A stretch of 64,000 nt of DNA from Hymenobacter siberiensis (lineage in GTDB: Bacteria > Bacteroidota > Bacteroidia > Cytophagales > Hymenobacteraceae), in assembly GCF_018967845.1 (NCBI RefSeq), contig NZ_JAHLZZ010000001.1:620001-684000 (forward strand). The letters are read 5' to 3'. This document shows, in pieces, positions 34,219 through 42,806 of this stretch. The first letter of the stretch is position 1. Each line of letters opens with the position of its first letter. Position numbers and translations under genes: made by a program. The notes under the pieces were generated by a model, which worked only from the letters and a program-made list of their open reading frames with translations, did no database searches and was not told the origin of the DNA.

Positions 34219-34581
34219 ATGACCATTCGCATCCTCAGCCGCTACGCGCTGGCTCTATTATTCACGCTGGCCGGCATCTGGCATTTTGTGCACCCGGCCA
34301 CTTACCTGGCCATTATGCCGCCCATGCTGCCAGTCCCACTGGCCCTGGTGTACCTGAGTGGCTTTTTTGAAATGCTGGGCGGCCTGGGGCTGCTGCCGGC
34401 CCGGACCAGGCGGCTGGCCGGCGGGGGCCTGCTGGCGCTGCTGGTGGCCGTGTTTCCGGCCAATGTGCACATGGCCCTGATTCATGAGCAGCTGCACATT
34501 CCTGGCTGGCTAGCCTGGGGCCGCCTGCCCTTGCAGTTGCCGCTACTGTGGTGGGTGTGGCGGGTAATGCGCCAGCGGTAG
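34219..34581 (+). CDS. DoxX-like small membrane protein
   Basis: From ATG 34219 the product has 120 residues with four membrane segments: ILSRYALALLFTLAGIWHFVHPATYLAIMP, LALVYLSGFFEMLGGLGLLPA, LLALLVAVFPANVHMALIH and LPLQLPLLWWVW. The GIWHFVHP and FEMLGGLGLL segments fit the DoxX/MauE-like family. No catalytic role is established. An AGTCTTTG box at 34193-34200 lies upstream, so the in-frame ATG at 34198 would fall inside the promoter and is not used. Confidence 0.8.
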   Translation: MTIRILSRYALALLFTLAGIWHFVHPATYLAIMPPMLPVPLALVYLSGFFEMLGGLGLLPARTRRLAGGGLLALLVAVFPANVHMALIHEQLHIPGWLAWGRLPLQLPLLWWVWRVMRQR

Positions 34582-34621
34582 TACCAGCCTGTATTGCGGG
34601 CGCATTTTCTACCATTACCAG

Positions 34622-35227
34622 ATGCCAACAAACGCCAAGAATTTCCTTCCGGTCCTCACGGTACTGTTACTGGCTACCTGCCCGCAAGCCAACGCCCAGA
34701 ACACCCCGGCCGCGCCGCAACCACCCACACCTGTACAGCCGGCGGCCCTCAACCTGAACTCCTTCGCGGCAGCCAATGATTCGCTCCTGCACCGTGTGGC
34801 ACGCACGCGGAGCCAGGCCGAAGCCCGTGTTTCTTCCTTTAAAGCCACGCAGGGCTCCTTTGGCGGGCTCCACCGCAAGGTGCGGAGCTATGCTGGCACA
34901 CCCAAAGGCATGGTCAATGCCGTGGGTGTTCAAACCAGTTCGGGCGTAGCAAAGGAGCAGACCATCAAGCAACGCTACGGCATCGAGCTGGAGAAAGTAG
35001 TGTACCACGATGCCAAAGGCCGTAAGGTGCTCACCGAGCGCTACGAAGGGCACCAACTGACCCGGCTTGAGCTGTTCGAGTACAATGAGTCATTTAACGC
35101 CCCGGTGAGCAGCGGGCTGCTCGTGCGCGGCGTTTATCTGCGCTACATTTTCTCGTCGGTTTCGCTGGTCTATAAAGGGGGGCAGCAAACGAGCTACTTC
35201 TTCCGCCCCCGCCCGGCCGGCGAGTAG
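34622..35227 (+). CDS. secreted protein of unknown function
   Basis: The 201-residue product has a signal peptide (FLPVLTVLLLATCPQANAQ) and a Pro/Ala-rich lead. The rest mixes basic helix (NDSLLHRVARTRSQAEARVSSFKA) with a beta-rich C-terminal half (GIELEKVVYHDAKGRKVLTERYEGHQLTRLELFEYN...GVYLRYIFSSVSLVYKGGQQTSYFF). I do not recognise the family. The predicted site is periplasm or outer membrane. It is 40 bases behind the DoxX-like gene on the same strand and may be co-transcribed. Confidence 0.75.
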   Translation: MPTNAKNFLPVLTVLLLATCPQANAQNTPAAPQPPTPVQPAALNLNSFAAANDSLLHRVARTRSQAEARVSSFKATQGSFGGLHRKVRSYAGTPKGMVNAVGVQTSSGVAKEQTIKQRYGIELEKVVYHDAKGRKVLTERYEGHQLTRLELFEYNESFNAPVSSGLLVRGVYLRYIFSSVSLVYKGGQQTSYFFRPRPAGE

Positions 35228-35446
35228 CAGCAGTTCATCGTCCGGATGGTCCTCCGCGCCCGCCCGACAGGCCGGGCTGCTCGGCTATGCTCTTTGGTTT
35301 TTCAATGAAAAACAACGCATTAGCTCGTTTTTCGGCGGCTTTTTTCCCTTCGAAAATACCCTGCCATAATCCCCTGGGGGCTAGGGGCTTATTGGGCCGT
35401 TTGCAAGCATTATAATGTCACTATATCTTGCCAATTTAGCATTAAA

Positions 35447-35478
35447 TTTGCATTTTTGATATATTTTTCGTACATTTG
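35447..35478 (+). promoter_or_regulatory. canonical Bacteroidota promoter TTTG-N20-TACATTTG
   Basis: -33 TTTG at 35447-35450 and -7 TACATTTG at 35471-35478 with 20-base spacing, in a very AT-rich leader 37 bases before the DUF4332 start. It is the best full promoter in the window. Confidence 0.75.
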
Positions 35479-35515
35479 TATCAGATATAAACAATTTTTC
35501 ACCTAATCAATCATA

Positions 35516-35926
35516 ATGCAATATCAAATCAATGAGATTACGAGTATCCCCAACGCCCAGATAAAAAAGCTGAAAGAGCAGGGCATTACCACCGCCGATG
35601 CGCTACTAAGCGCAGGCCGCACGCCCGCCGCTCGCCGTGCCCTGGCCAAGGCCACCGGCATCCAGGAAATCAATCTATTTAAGTGGGTCAACTACGCCGA
35701 CCTTTCCCGCGTCGACGGCCTGGACCCCGAGCTGACCGGCTTGCTCGAGGAAGTCGGCATTACCACCCTGCTGGACCTGCGCGGCCGTTCGCCGTTTAGC
35801 CTGCACAGCAAGCTGGTGTCCACCAACCACGAGCATCACATCGTGAACATGGTGCCCGACATGATGAAGGTGGTCGATATGGTGAACAACGCCAAAGCCA
35901 TGGAGCCGGAAGTAGCTTACCGCTAA
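35516..35926 (+). CDS. DUF4332 (helix-hairpin-helix) protein
   Basis: The 136-residue product contains two HhH-type units: IPNAQIKKLKEQGITTADALLSAGRTPAARRALAKATGI and VDGLDPELTGLLEEVGITTLLDLRGR. This arrangement is that of DUF4332, small proteins resembling the non-specific DNA-binding HhH part of ligases and polymerases. The C-terminus is a helix of unknown role. The strong promoter and terminator suggest good expression. A nucleic-acid-binding role is likely but unproven. Confidence 0.85.
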   Translation: MQYQINEITSIPNAQIKKLKEQGITTADALLSAGRTPAARRALAKATGIQEINLFKWVNYADLSRVDGLDPELTGLLEEVGITTLLDLRGRSPFSLHSKLVSTNHEHHIVNMVPDMMKVVDMVNNAKAMEPEVAYR

Positions 35927-35951
35927 TCCTTTCCGTTTGCAAAAAGCTGCC

Positions 35952-35980
35952 AGCTGCCTTGTTCGCAAGGCAGCTTTTTT
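35952..35980 (+). terminator. rho-independent terminator after DUF4332
   Basis: AGCTGCCTT-GTTCGC-AAGGCAGCT followed by six T. Confidence 0.9.
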
Positions 35981-36002
35981 GTGTTTGAAACGACCCGGCC
36001 GA

Positions 36003-36043
36003 CACCTCACCCCCAGCCCCTCTCCACAGGAGAGGGAAGCCAG
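36003..36043. repeat. CCTCACCCCCAGCCCCTCTCC single arm
   Basis: One arm of the dispersed family also seen at 796 and 57645, with its small CCTCTCC/GGAGAGG hairpin. Confidence 0.7.
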
Positions 36044-36112
36044 ATGATTGTGCCGCATTACCGGCGACCTGTACCCGTGAGACGAAGCAAGGTATTCACT
36101 CGTGCAGCAAAC

Positions 36113-37852
36113 CTACTCCCAGCGCACGTCCAGCAGGCGCATCTGCACGCTGCGCTGGCCCCGGTACTCGTTCAGCTCCACGGTATAGCAGGCGCTGAAG
36201 GGCCGGCCCTGCTCAATCTCGGGCAGGTAATCGGCCAGGCCAAAGCCGATGGCGTCCACGGCCGGGCCCTGCACATCGGCCAGGGCCAGGCGCAGCTTGA
36301 GGTGGCCCTGGCCCACCACGCGGGCGCTGTGCGGCACGGCCACCAGCCGTTGCGAGGCAAATACCGGGTTGGGGTTGCCGGGCCCGAAAGGCTCCATGCG
36401 GCGCAGCTCACCAAAAAACTCTTCGGTGATGCGGCTCAGGGGCAGCACGGCGGCTATTTCCACGGGCCGCACCAAGTGTTCGGTGGTCAGCGTATCGGCC
36501 ACTACCTGCTCGAACTGGCGCTGGAAGGCGGGCACGTTCTCCACCTTCAGGGTGAGGCCGGCGGCGGCGCGGTGCCCGCCAAACTGGTCGAGCAGCGCCG
36601 AGCAGGATTCCAGCGCCTCGTGCACATCGAACCCCGCCACGGAGCGGGCCGAGCCGGTGGCCTTGCCATCGCGCTGCGTGAGAATGACGGTGGGGCGGTA
36701 GTATTGGTCCAGGCAGCGCGAGGCCACGATGCCGAGCACGCCCTGGTGCCAGTCGGCCTTGTAGAGCACGGTGGCGCGGGCGTTTTGCAGCGTGGGGTCG
36801 CTGGCAATCATATCCAGTGCCTCCTGGGTGGTGTGCTGGTCGGAGCCGCGCCGCTGCTGGTTCATCTGGTCCACCACTTCGGCGGTGTAGCGGGCTTCCT
36901 GCTGGTCGGGGGCCAGCAGCATGGCCACGGCGCGGCGGGCATCGCCCATGCGCCCAGCGGCGTTGATGCGCGGCGCGAAGCCGAATATCAGGCTGCTGAT
37001 GCCCAGCGGGCCTTCGCGCAGGGTGGCCAGCTCGCGCAGGGCGGCCAGGCCGGGGCGCAGCAAGTGGGCATCTTCGTTGAAGCGCCGCAGGCCGTAGGAG
37101 GCTAGAATGCGGTTTTCGCCGGTGATGGGCACGATGTCGGCAGCAATGCTCACCGTTACCAAATCCAGCAAGTCGTGCAGGGGGGCCTGGGGCAGGCCCA
37201 GGTGCTCGCCCAGCGCCTGCATCAGCTTGAAGCCCACGCCGCAGCCCGACAGCTCTTTATAGGGGTACTCGCAGTCGGCCCGCTTGGGGTCGAGCACGGC
37301 CACGGCAGCCGGCAGTTCCTCACCGGGCAGGTGGTGGTCGCAGATGATGAAATCGACGCCCCGGCTGCTGGCGTAGGCCACCTGCTCCACGGCTTTAATG
37401 CCGCAATCGAGCGCGATGATGAGGGCAAAGCCGTTATCGGCGGCCGTGTCAATGGCTTTGTGCGAGATGCCGTAGCCCTCGGTATAGCGGTCGGGGATGT
37501 AGTCGCGCAGCCGCTCCACGCCGAATAGCGGCGTGAGGTAGCTCATCACCGTGGCCACCGACGTGATGCCGTCCACGTCGTAGTCGCCCAGCACCAGCAC
37601 TTTCTCGCCGGCTTGCAGGGCGTAAGCCAGGCGGGCCACGGCGCGGTCCATGTCGCGCATCAGCAGCGGGTTGGGCAGCTGGCGTAGGTCGGGGTGGAAG
37701 AAGGCGGCGGCGGCTTCGGGCGTGGCAATGCCGCGCTGCACCAGCAGGGCGGCTATCTCGGGGGCAATGAAGAGGGCCTGGGTGAGGCTATGGACCTGGG
37801 CAGGGTCGGGGTCGGGGATATAATTCCAGCGTTTACTAGCGGATACGGGCAT
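36113..37852 (-). CDS. recJ: single-stranded-DNA-specific exonuclease RecJ
   Basis: From ATG 37852 (MPVSASKRWNYI) the product has 579 residues, full length for RecJ. DHH-family motifs are clear: VLVLGDYDVDGITSVATV, ALDCGIKAVEQ and DFIICDHHLPGE, with the DHHA1 domain behind (ASRCLDQYYRPTVILTQRDGKATGSARSVAGFDVHEAL, QFGGHRAAAGLTL) and an OB-like C-terminus. It degrades single-stranded DNA 5'-3' with Mn/Mg in recombination and mismatch repair. A TACTTTTG box lies 23 bases upstream of the start; the longer frame to 37951 crosses it and is rejected. Confidence 0.96.
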   Translation of the reverse strand: MPVSASKRWNYIPDPDPAQVHSLTQALFIAPEIAALLVQRGIATPEAAAAFFHPDLRQLPNPLLMRDMDRAVARLAYALQAGEKVLVLGDYDVDGITSVATVMSYLTPLFGVERLRDYIPDRYTEGYGISHKAIDTAADNGFALIIALDCGIKAVEQVAYASSRGVDFIICDHHLPGEELPAAVAVLDPKRADCEYPYKELSGCGVGFKLMQALGEHLGLPQAPLHDLLDLVTVSIAADIVPITGENRILASYGLRRFNEDAHLLRPGLAALRELATLREGPLGISSLIFGFAPRINAAGRMGDARRAVAMLLAPDQQEARYTAEVVDQMNQQRRGSDQHTTQEALDMIASDPTLQNARATVLYKADWHQGVLGIVASRCLDQYYRPTVILTQRDGKATGSARSVAGFDVHEALESCSALLDQFGGHRAAAGLTLKVENVPAFQRQFEQVVADTLTTEHLVRPVEIAAVLPLSRITEEFFGELRRMEPFGPGNPNPVFASQRLVAVPHSARVVGQGHLKLRLALADVQGPAVDAIGFGLADYLPEIEQGRPFSACYTVELNEYRGQRSVQMRLLDVRWE

Positions 37853-37875
37853 CGGATACTTCGTCAAAATGGGTC

Positions 37876-37922
37876 CAAAAGTACGACCAAACCCCTCCCC
37901 CGCGCCGGCGGCCGTACCTTCG
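37876..37922. promoter_or_regulatory. divergent -7 boxes for recJ and the 37-residue peptide
   Basis: Minus strand: TACTTTTG at 37876-37883 (recJ). Plus strand: TACCTTCG at 37915-37922, 27 bases before the ATG at 37950. Confidence 0.55.
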
Positions 37923-37949
37923 CGCTTCGTTTTGCCAGCCCCGCGCACC

Positions 37950-38063
37950 ATGAAAGAGCTCCGAGATTTCTACCGCCAATACCGCCAATACATCGGAACC
38001 GATGTGCTGATGTACGGGGTGTTTATCCTGGCCCTGGCACTGATGTTCGTGTTTTTTAGGTAG
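37950..38063 (+). CDS. 37-residue single-pass membrane peptide
   Basis: The frame MKELRDFYRQYRQYIGTDVL... is 37 residues long: a basic amphipathic head of ~18 residues and one membrane segment (LMYGVFILALALMFVFF). A -7 box (TACCTTCG) lies upstream. Too short for a family call; it may be a regulatory or assembly peptide of an inner-membrane complex. The sense of the residue pattern and the promoter support it as real, but there is no other evidence. Confidence 0.5.
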   Translation: MKELRDFYRQYRQYIGTDVLMYGVFILALALMFVFFR

Positions 38064-38078
38064 GGCGCAACGGCAAGT

Positions 38079-38177
38079 AGAACGTCATGCTGAGCGCAGT
38101 CGAAGCATCTCTACTGTGAGAGTAAATCAATTACTTCCCCGGTAGAGATGCTTCGACTGCGCTCAGCATGACGTTCT
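38079..38177. repeat. perfect 36-base inverted repeat (AACGTCATGCTGAGC family)
   Basis: Arms 38079-38114 and 38142-38177 are exact complements around a 27-base AT-rich loop. Related, partly degenerate copies lie at 45488-45523 and 62971-63091. The element separates the 37-residue peptide gene from the TPR gene and ends 12 bases from the latter's stop. Confidence 0.9.
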
Positions 38178-38189
38178 ATTGCTTCCCTC

Positions 38190-40016
38190 CTACTGCACGC
38201 CATCGCCGCGCAGCTTGCGGAAGCGCTTGCGGGCTTCAGCCACATAGATGCTACCGGGAAACCTGGCAATCAACTGGTTGTAGAACTCCTGGGCTTTGCC
38301 CTTATCCTTCACGTCTTCTTCCTGAATGCGGGCCAGCAGGTATAGTGCGTCGTCGCTCAACACGTCGGTTTGGGGATTGGCGGTGATGCGTTCCAGCGTG
38401 GCAATGGCGCCGGGGAAGTCGCCGGTGCGGCGCTGGAGCTGCGCTTTCAGGTAGTACGTATCGTCGGCCAGCGAATGGCCGGGGAAGCGTTCCAGCAGCG
38501 CATCCAGTCCTTTAATGGCCTCCGGAATCTTGTTCTGGAACACCAGCTGCTCTACGGCGGCGTAGGCTTTCAGGCCAAGACCCAGCGTGTCCTCCACGGT
38601 GTTGTCCTGAATCAGCAGCGAGAGCTGCATGGCGTCGTTGGCGATTTCGCGGGTGGTGGCTTCTTTTAGGATGTCGAGGTGGCTTTGGGCCAGCTTGAAA
38701 TCACCAGCATAATAGCTCAGGCGGGCGTTGCGCAATTTGGCTTCGTAGCCCAACGGCGAATCCTTATGCGATTTTTCGACCTGCGAGTAGAGCAGCGTGG
38801 CCTCCCAGGGCTCGCCTTTCAAAATGTAGAGGTCGCCCAGCGTGATTTTGGCTTCGTCTACTACCTCGTCGCTGGCGCGGGGCATGTCGATTACCTGCTG
38901 GAGCAGCGTCATGGCCTTGGCGCGGTCATTCAACTGAAAAGCGTAGAGATTGGCCAGGTTGCGGATGATGGGGGCGGTATCGGGCGTGCGGCCCAGCTCG
39001 GTGAGCAGCTGCTCGTATTCGGTAACCAGGGCGCGTACTTTGGCTTGGTCTACGGGGTAGGTTTCGCGCACCTGGGCTTCGCGGGCTTGCAACAGGCGCT
39101 GCCGGGCCCCGTTGTAGTACGGGCCGTTGCGGTACTCTTTCACCACGTAGGCAAAGCCTTCGATGGCCGTTTCGCAGTCCTTGTTCTGCTGCGCGATGGC
39201 CGCCAGCTCCAGCACCCGCACGCCCTCGCTACGGCTGCGGCGGTCCAGGGCGCGGGCCTGCACCAGCGCCCCACCGAAGTCACGGCGCTGCACCTGCAGC
39301 CACAGCAGCAGCTCGCTGTAAGCCGACTGGTCGGGGTGCTCCTGGATGGCGGTAATCAGCTGTTTTTCCAGCGCGTCGAAGTCTTTTTCCTCGTGCAGCG
39401 CATTTTGCAGCATGTTGCGCACGTAGGGCAGTTGCCGGTCGTCCTGGGCTATCAGGCGCAGGGTTTCGGCCAGCACTTTGGGCTGGTCGCCCGCCTGAGT
39501 GTAAAGCTGGATGAGCTGCGGCGCATACTCGGTGTCGTTTTTGGCCAGGGCGCGGCCGCGCAGGTAGGTGCGCTCGGTCCATTCGGGCAGCTCGCGGCGG
39601 CTGAATTCGGCCGCCACCGGCTGCACCTGCGTGGGCGCGAGCTGGCTCAGCACTTTCTGCCACTGTTTTTCGGCTGCTGGCTTATCGCCGGCCGCCTGAT
39701 AGGCGCCGCCCAACGCTACGCCGAGCGTGGCATCGTCCGAGCGCAGCTTCATGGCTTTTTTGGCCAGCTTCTCGGCATCCTTATAGCGCTTCAACGCCTG
39801 CAGCGACGCGATGTAGACCGGGAAGGTGGCCAGGCTGGTTTGCTCTTCCAGCGGCAGCTTTTCAAACAGAAAAACTACTTTCTCATGCTCGCCCCGGCGG
39901 GCGTAGTCCTGGGCCAGGGCGGTATTGCTCACGGGGGCCCAGCCTTTGGAGGGCTGCGCGTGCGCGGGCAAAGTCAGCAGGAGTGCAGCAGCGACGAGGA
40001 AGGAAGACGAGCGCAT
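38190..40016 (-). CDS. secreted tetratricopeptide-repeat protein
   Basis: The 608-residue product starts at ATG 40016 with a signal peptide (MRSSSFLVAAALLLTLPAHAQ). At least ten TPR-like helix pairs follow: ALAQDYARRGEHEKVVFLFEKLP, AEKLAKKAMKLRSDDATLGVALGGAYQAAGDKPAAEKQW, up to the C-terminal DDALYLLARIQEEDVKDKGKAQEFYNQLIARFPGSIYVAEARKRF, which resembles outer-membrane assembly (BamD/YbgF-like) repeats. It is a periplasmic scaffold. It follows ppiD on the minus strand after a terminator and has its own -7 box five bases from the start, so it is a separate transcript that may be leaderless. Confidence 0.88.
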   Translation of the reverse strand: MRSSSFLVAAALLLTLPAHAQPSKGWAPVSNTALAQDYARRGEHEKVVFLFEKLPLEEQTSLATFPVYIASLQALKRYKDAEKLAKKAMKLRSDDATLGVALGGAYQAAGDKPAAEKQWQKVLSQLAPTQVQPVAAEFSRRELPEWTERTYLRGRALAKNDTEYAPQLIQLYTQAGDQPKVLAETLRLIAQDDRQLPYVRNMLQNALHEEKDFDALEKQLITAIQEHPDQSAYSELLLWLQVQRRDFGGALVQARALDRRSRSEGVRVLELAAIAQQNKDCETAIEGFAYVVKEYRNGPYYNGARQRLLQAREAQVRETYPVDQAKVRALVTEYEQLLTELGRTPDTAPIIRNLANLYAFQLNDRAKAMTLLQQVIDMPRASDEVVDEAKITLGDLYILKGEPWEATLLYSQVEKSHKDSPLGYEAKLRNARLSYYAGDFKLAQSHLDILKEATTREIANDAMQLSLLIQDNTVEDTLGLGLKAYAAVEQLVFQNKIPEAIKGLDALLERFPGHSLADDTYYLKAQLQRRTGDFPGAIATLERITANPQTDVLSDDALYLLARIQEEDVKDKGKAQEFYNQLIARFPGSIYVAEARKRFRKLRGDGVQ

Positions 40017-40021
40017 AGATT

Positions 40022-40029
40022 CAAAAGTC
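40022..40029 (-). promoter_or_regulatory. -7 box GACTTTTG five bases before ATG
   Basis: Seven of eight bases fit TAnnTTTG. It ends five bases before the TPR gene ATG at 40016. Confidence 0.5.
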
Positions 40030-40176
40030 AATTCACGAAGCAATAGTGGGCCGGCAAAGCACCGCCAGCGGCCAGCGGCCAGCGGCCAGCGGCCAGCTCC
40101 AAAACGCCGGACCACGGCCGCTTCGTTCAAAGTCGAAGCACCGGCCCGGCCCCGAAAAACGCTTGCCCGAAAAACG

Positions 40177-40210
40177 AAAAAGGGCCGCCCCCGAAGGTAC
40201 GGCCCTTTTC
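40177..40210 (-). terminator. terminator after ppiD
   Basis: AAAAGGGCCG-loop-CGGCCCTTTTT on the minus strand, 20 bases past the ppiD stop. A short triple GCGGCCAGCG tandem lies near 40070-40095. Confidence 0.85.
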
Positions 40211-40229
40211 AAACGCGCGGATTGACGAC

Positions 40230-42356
40230 CTAGAAAAACTTCGTGCGGTTGTCTTTCACGTTGGCGTGGGCCTTCACGGCCTCGTAAATCTTGCCGTCCT
40301 GCTGCTGGGCGCGCTGCTGCGCCAGCTGCTGCTGCACGGCCTTCAGGTTGGTGTTGGCCACCTGCGGCTCGGACACGCTCACGGGCTCAATCACCAGCAC
40401 GCCTTGCTCGCCCTGAATTGGGGCCGACTTCTGGCCGGGCTTCAGCGCGTAGGCTTTGCCCACGGCCAGCGGCTCGAAGCCGATGTTGGCAATGCTGCCC
40501 TGACCCAGAATCACATTGTCAGCGGTGCCTACCTGGGCGGTGGGGCCGTATTTGGTGGCCATTTCTTCCAGGCTGCCGGTCTTGGGCAGCTTAGCCATGA
40601 TTTGCTGGGCTTTCTCCTCGTTGCGCACCATGGCCGACAGTTCGGGCTTCAGGTTGGCAATGGTAGCCGTGCCTTTGGCGCGCTCGTCGGTGAGGGCAGC
40701 AATGACGTACTGGTCACCCATTTCGTACACTTCCGAGATGTCACCCACCTTGGTTTCTGAGCCGTTCGGGCTGAAGCCGAAGGCCCAGCGCACCAGCTCG
40801 CGGGCGTTCTGCAGGTTGTTTACACTGCGGGCGCCACGGTCCAGGTTTTTGGCTTCCTGCTTTTGCAGGGTCTTGTCTTTGGTGGTCAGGGCGCGGAAGC
40901 TGGCCAGGTCGGTAGCCTCGCCTTTCAGCTCCTGCGCCTTGGCGTAGGCGGCTTCGCGGGTAGCGTCACTCGGGGCAATGGTCTTCTTCACCTCGGCTAC
41001 CTGGTAGGTCTGATTGGTAGGCGCGGCGGTTACTTTAATGATGTGGTAGCCGAACGAAGTTTCCACCACGTTGGGCAGCAGGCCAGTGGCCGTAGCGCCA
41101 AAAATGGCTTTCTCGAACTCCGGTACCATCCGGCCTTTGCCAAACCAGCCGAGGTCGCCGCCCTGCTCCTTGGTGCCGTCGGTGCCAAACTGGCGGGCCA
41201 GGGCCGCAAAATCAGCTCCGCCTTTGATTTTATTCAGGATGTCCTGGGCCTTGGCTTTCGCGGCGGCTTTGGCTTCGGGCGTGGTGCCGTCGGCCTTGAT
41301 GAGGATGTGGCTGGCGCGGGCAGCCGGCTCTTTACCGGTGCTGGTGCCGGTCACTTTATACAGCGAGTAAGTGCCGTTTTCGGCATACGGGCCGTAGATT
41401 TTGCCAGCGGCCAGGGGCAGCTGTTTGCGGAGCTCCTCGGGCAGGTCGGCGGGGCTGCGGAACGCCTTGTTGTAGGGCTGCTCCGAATTCTGCATCACAA
41501 ACAGCGAATCGACCGGGGCCGCAGCAAACTGCGTGGCGAACTCGCCCATCGAGGTTTTCACGGCGGCGCTGTCCTCCTTCGAGGCCACCACCGGCACGGT
41601 GATGTACTCTACCGAGCGGCCGTCTTCCACCTTGTACTTGCCCTTGTTCTTGTCGAGGTAAGCCTGCAGCTGCGCGTCGGTCACTTTCACGGCCGAGTCG
41701 GAGATGCTGCCGTAGGGCACGAACAGGTACTTCACCGTGGCCTTGGTGTTCTGGCTGGCGTCGAAGCGCTTGGCTTCGGCCGTGGTCACGTACACCGAGT
41801 TTTTCAGCAAGGCGTTGTACTTGTTAGCGAGGCGCTCGGCGGGCAGGTTGTCTTCGAAATTGTGCCAGGCGGCCTGGTTTTCGGGAGGCAGCTTGTCGAG
41901 GTTTTTCAGGTATTCCACCAGGCGAGCTTTGTCGAACTGGCCCGTTTTCTGGTCGGTAAAGGCTTGCTTGATGCCGGGGCTGATGTTGTCGCCCTGCACC
42001 ATGTCCACCAATTCATCGTCGCTCACGGTCAGGCCCAGCTTGTCCCACTCCGGCCGGAAGGCCATGCGGTAGATGGTCTGGTTCCAGGCCTGGTCGCGCA
42101 GGTAGCCCATGGCCTGGTCGTCGGGCTGGCGCTGCTGCTGGGCAATGAACGCCTGCTTGGCCTGCTCCAGGGCGTTGTTGTAATCGGCCAGCTCTACTTT
42201 CTTGCCGGCTACCTCACCTACGGTCTGGTCGTTGCCGCCGAAAAGCTTGTTTTTGCCGCCCACCAGGTCGCCGCCCACAATGAAGAGCAGCATCCCGACG
42301 GCTACGGTACCTACCGCCCAGCCAGATTTTTCCCGAATCGTGTTAATTAAAGCCAT
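40230..42356 (-). CDS. ppiD: PpiD-like periplasmic peptidyl-prolyl isomerase
   Basis: The 708-residue protein begins with a cytoplasmic MALINTIREKSGWAVG and one membrane anchor (TVAVGMLLFIVGGDLV), as in PpiD. The SurA_N-like chaperone part covers ~45-180. A parvulin domain lies at about 340-450 (ARASHILIKADGTTPEAKAAAKAKAQDILNKIKGGADFAALARQFGTDGTKEQGGDLGWFGKGRMVPEFEKAIFGA...VVETSFGYHIIKV), followed by a helical tail. It helps outer-membrane and secreted proteins fold as they leave Sec. It is the last gene of the coaX-porin-lptC cluster; a TTCTTTTG box eight bases before its ATG may give it extra transcription. Confidence 0.93.
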   Translation of the reverse strand: MALINTIREKSGWAVGTVAVGMLLFIVGGDLVGGKNKLFGGNDQTVGEVAGKKVELADYNNALEQAKQAFIAQQQRQPDDQAMGYLRDQAWNQTIYRMAFRPEWDKLGLTVSDDELVDMVQGDNISPGIKQAFTDQKTGQFDKARLVEYLKNLDKLPPENQAAWHNFEDNLPAERLANKYNALLKNSVYVTTAEAKRFDASQNTKATVKYLFVPYGSISDSAVKVTDAQLQAYLDKNKGKYKVEDGRSVEYITVPVVASKEDSAAVKTSMGEFATQFAAAPVDSLFVMQNSEQPYNKAFRSPADLPEELRKQLPLAAGKIYGPYAENGTYSLYKVTGTSTGKEPAARASHILIKADGTTPEAKAAAKAKAQDILNKIKGGADFAALARQFGTDGTKEQGGDLGWFGKGRMVPEFEKAIFGATATGLLPNVVETSFGYHIIKVTAAPTNQTYQVAEVKKTIAPSDATREAAYAKAQELKGEATDLASFRALTTKDKTLQKQEAKNLDRGARSVNNLQNARELVRWAFGFSPNGSETKVGDISEVYEMGDQYVIAALTDERAKGTATIANLKPELSAMVRNEEKAQQIMAKLPKTGSLEEMATKYGPTAQVGTADNVILGQGSIANIGFEPLAVGKAYALKPGQKSAPIQGEQGVLVIEPVSVSEPQVANTNLKAVQQQLAQQRAQQQDGKIYEAVKAHANVKDNRTKFF

Positions 42357-42520
42357 TTACTTGTCAAAAGAATCGAAGTCTGTGTTGGTCAAAAGAGGCG
42401 CAAAATAACCAGAATTTGGCCGGCAATCAAAGTTTTACGGTTTTTAAAGTCTTCGCTCAAACCTTCCCAACCGATTGCGGTGCCCCGCCGGCCAAGGCCA
42501 CATTTGGGCCCAAAGCTGGC

Positions 42521-42784
42521 CTAACGGCGTTTTTTGGTCGATTTGGCCGGGGTTTTGGCGCGGGCCTGCTGGGCCTGCTTCTCTTTTTGCTCGGCAATTT
42601 TTGCTTCCAGCCGCTCCTGCTGCCGCCAGTAGAGCAGCGGCATCCAGCAGGCCATGGCCACCATGAAAATCCAATAGTTGCGCATCAGGTCGTTGAACAG
42701 CAGCGTCTGGTAAACACCAATTACCATGGCCACCACGCCCACGGCGAAGAACACGGTGCGCAACAGGTCTTTGTCGAATTTCAT
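42521..42784 (-). CDS. small two-helix membrane protein with a basic tail
   Basis: From ATG 42784 the product has 87 residues: MKFDKDLLRTVFFAVGVVAMVIGVYQTLLF, a second membrane segment (NYWIFMVAMACWMPLLYW), and a charged helix ending KSTKKRR. It starts 22 bases after the lptC stop, so it is part of that operon. No family was recognised. The position between lptC and ppiD suggests a role in envelope assembly, by context only. Confidence 0.75.
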   Translation of the reverse strand: MKFDKDLLRTVFFAVGVVAMVIGVYQTLLFNDLMRNYWIFMVAMACWMPLLYWRQQERLEAKIAEQKEKQAQQARAKTPAKSTKKRR

Positions 42785-42806
42785 GGGATTGCTGTTTAAG
42801 TAGCCG

